This document shows positions 63,383 through 64,000 of a stretch of 64,000 bases of DNA, piece after piece. The position numbers and the translations under genes are program-made. How positions within the stretch are numbered: the stretch's first letter is position 1; every line of letters starts with the position of its first letter. The notes below the pieces were generated by a model. It ran no database searches and had not been told where the DNA came from. It saw only the letters and a program-made list of their open reading frames with translations. This DNA is from Peptococcaceae bacterium CEB3 (GTDB lineage Bacteria; Bacillota; Desulfitobacteriia; Desulfitobacteriales; Desulfitobacteriaceae), in contig LDXJ01000059.1 of NCBI GenBank assembly GCA_001029295.1, positions 62,001-126,000 on the forward strand, given 5' to 3'.

Positions 63383-64000
63383 AGCGATCTTTGATCGAGT
63401 GGCAGCGGGTTATGATTCCTGGTATGAGACAGAGGTAGGGAAAGCGGCTGACCAGGTGGAACGGGTGTTAGCCCAGACTATGTTTCGGCCGTCGGGAACA
63501 CGGGTCATGGAGGTGGGTTGCGGTACCGGACAGTACACGGCCTGGCTGGTTCAAGAAGGGTACACTCTAACGGCTGTCGATGTTTCTGGAGAAATGATGG
63601 CTAAGGCCCAGGCCAGAATCGCTGCGGTGGGCGGGCAAGTGCATTGGTGGCAAGCTGATATATCAGAGATTCTGAACCAACTGGGGAAATTCCACGGAAT
63701 CTTTTCTATGACGGCTTTCGAGTTCGTACCCCAGTCCGAACAGGTTTTAGCCAAACTCTTTGACTGCCTGGTGCCCGGCGGATGCTTACTCATCGGAGTG
63801 ATTGCCGGTAATAGTCCCTGGAGTGACTATTACCAAGAAGTGGCAAGAAAAAAACCGACCTCAGTTTTTGCCCGAGCCAAACTCTATACTGAAGAAAATA
63901 TTCGCGACTGGCAAGTGGGGGGACGTTTGGAACTGGGACAATGTCTCTTTTTCCCGCCCGCTGTGGCCACAGCGGCGGAGGCCTTAGCCTTAGAAGAAAG
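63375..64000 (+). CDS. Class I SAM-dependent methyltransferase, partial
   Basis: An open frame of 208 codons starts at ATG 63375, overlaps the Fe-S gene by 8 bases and runs off the window. MNEAIFDRVAAGYDSWYETE, VMEVGCGTGQYTAWL (SAM-binding motif I), TAVDVSGEMMAKAQ (motif II) and LVPGGCLLIGVI (post-III) are the usual methyltransferase type 11 marks. The substrate is unknown. The tight overlap suggests a linked function with the FAD/Fe-S pair. Confidence 0.85.
   Translation, partial: MNEAIFDRVAAGYDSWYETEVGKAADQVERVLAQTMFRPSGTRVMEVGCGTGQYTAWLVQEGYTLTAVDVSGEMMAKAQARIAAVGGQVHWWQADISEILNQLGKFHGIFSMTAFEFVPQSEQVLAKLFDCLVPGGCLLIGVIAGNSPWSDYYQEVARKKPTSVFARAKLYTEENIRDWQVGGRLELGQCLFFPPAVATAAEALALEE

Noticed and set aside
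1-64000. CRISPR array, integrase att sites, replication origin or phage genes
   Set aside because: I saw no short regularly spaced repeats, integrase, phage structural genes or DnaA-box clusters.

Overview
The window looks like a low-to-mid GC Clostridia-type chromosome: Firmicute ribosome-binding sites, TTG and GTG starts, sigma-54 enhancer-binding regulators, LacI regulators, and corrinoid methyltransferase genes of the kind common in acetogens and in Desulfitobacterium- or Sporomusa-like anaerobes. I cannot name the species from sequence alone. It is accessory, catabolic and heavily rearranged. I count about 16 gene fragments or broken genes among roughly 40 intact ones, and I see no rRNA, tRNA, phage or CRISPR.

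Layout. (1) 1-3.7 kb is a decayed copy ('copy A') of a 2-hydroxyacid/acyl-CoA utilisation cluster, ending in fragments of lactate racemase and a short-chain dehydrogenase. (2) 3.8-7.9 kb holds an ACS-type MFS transporter, a BASS-family transporter, a truncated threonine-dehydrogenase-like gene, a broken IS110 element and an MFS tail. (3) 7.9-18.9 kb is sugar cluster 1: LacI, sugar kinase, cupin protein, TIM-barrel isomerase, zinc dehydrogenase, class II aldolase, a UroD-type methyltransferase with its corrinoid protein, and an AldA-like aldehyde dehydrogenase. (4) 19.7-30.2 kb is sugar cluster 2: LacI, Gfo/Idh/MocA oxidoreductase, TIM-barrel enzyme, a complete ribose-type ABC importer, and a second, nearly identical methyltransferase/corrinoid pair. 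(5) 30.5-39.1 kb is 'copy B' of region 1. It has a sigma-54 promoter, acyl-CoA ligase, a thiolase/DUF35 remnant, a small symporter accessory protein, a sodium:solute symporter with one stop codon, an acetoacetate-CoA ligase remnant, intact glcD and glcF, a broken MFS gene and a lactate racemase tail. (6) 39.4-59.7 kb is a peptide/D-amino-acid island: D-serine dehydratase, HAD phosphatase, a sigma-54 regulator, a peptide-binding lipoprotein behind a sigma-54 promoter, a creatininase-family enzyme, three tandem M42 aminopeptidases, isoaspartyl dipeptidase, an IS1634-type remnant, a dead lysine 2,3-aminomutase, an M20 amidohydrolase, a D-aminoacylase-like enzyme, an ornithine/alanine-racemase-family enzyme and a YfcC-type carrier. 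(7) 60.3-64 kb has a GcvH-like fragment, then a FAD oxidase, an Fe-S oxidoreductase and a SAM methyltransferase running off the window.

How the genes may work together. Each sugar cluster ends in a UroD-family methyltransferase and a corrinoid protein, the two substrate-side parts of an anaerobic O-demethylase. My main inference is that the organism imports O-methylated sugars or polyols (or methoxylated glycosides), sends the methyl group to corrinoid/C1 metabolism, and splits the carbon skeleton with kinase and aldolase into DHAP plus an aldehyde that the AldA-like enzyme oxidises. The reductive activator and the methyl-tetrahydrofolate methyltransferase are not in this window. The second island looks built for peptides carrying D-residues and isoaspartyl bonds.

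Copies A and B are direct repeats about 33.7 kb apart. Each has lost different segments, several at short shared sequences, so the ancestral operon can be rebuilt only by combining them. The two methyltransferase units are a second direct-repeat pair, about 13 kb apart, lying inside the first.
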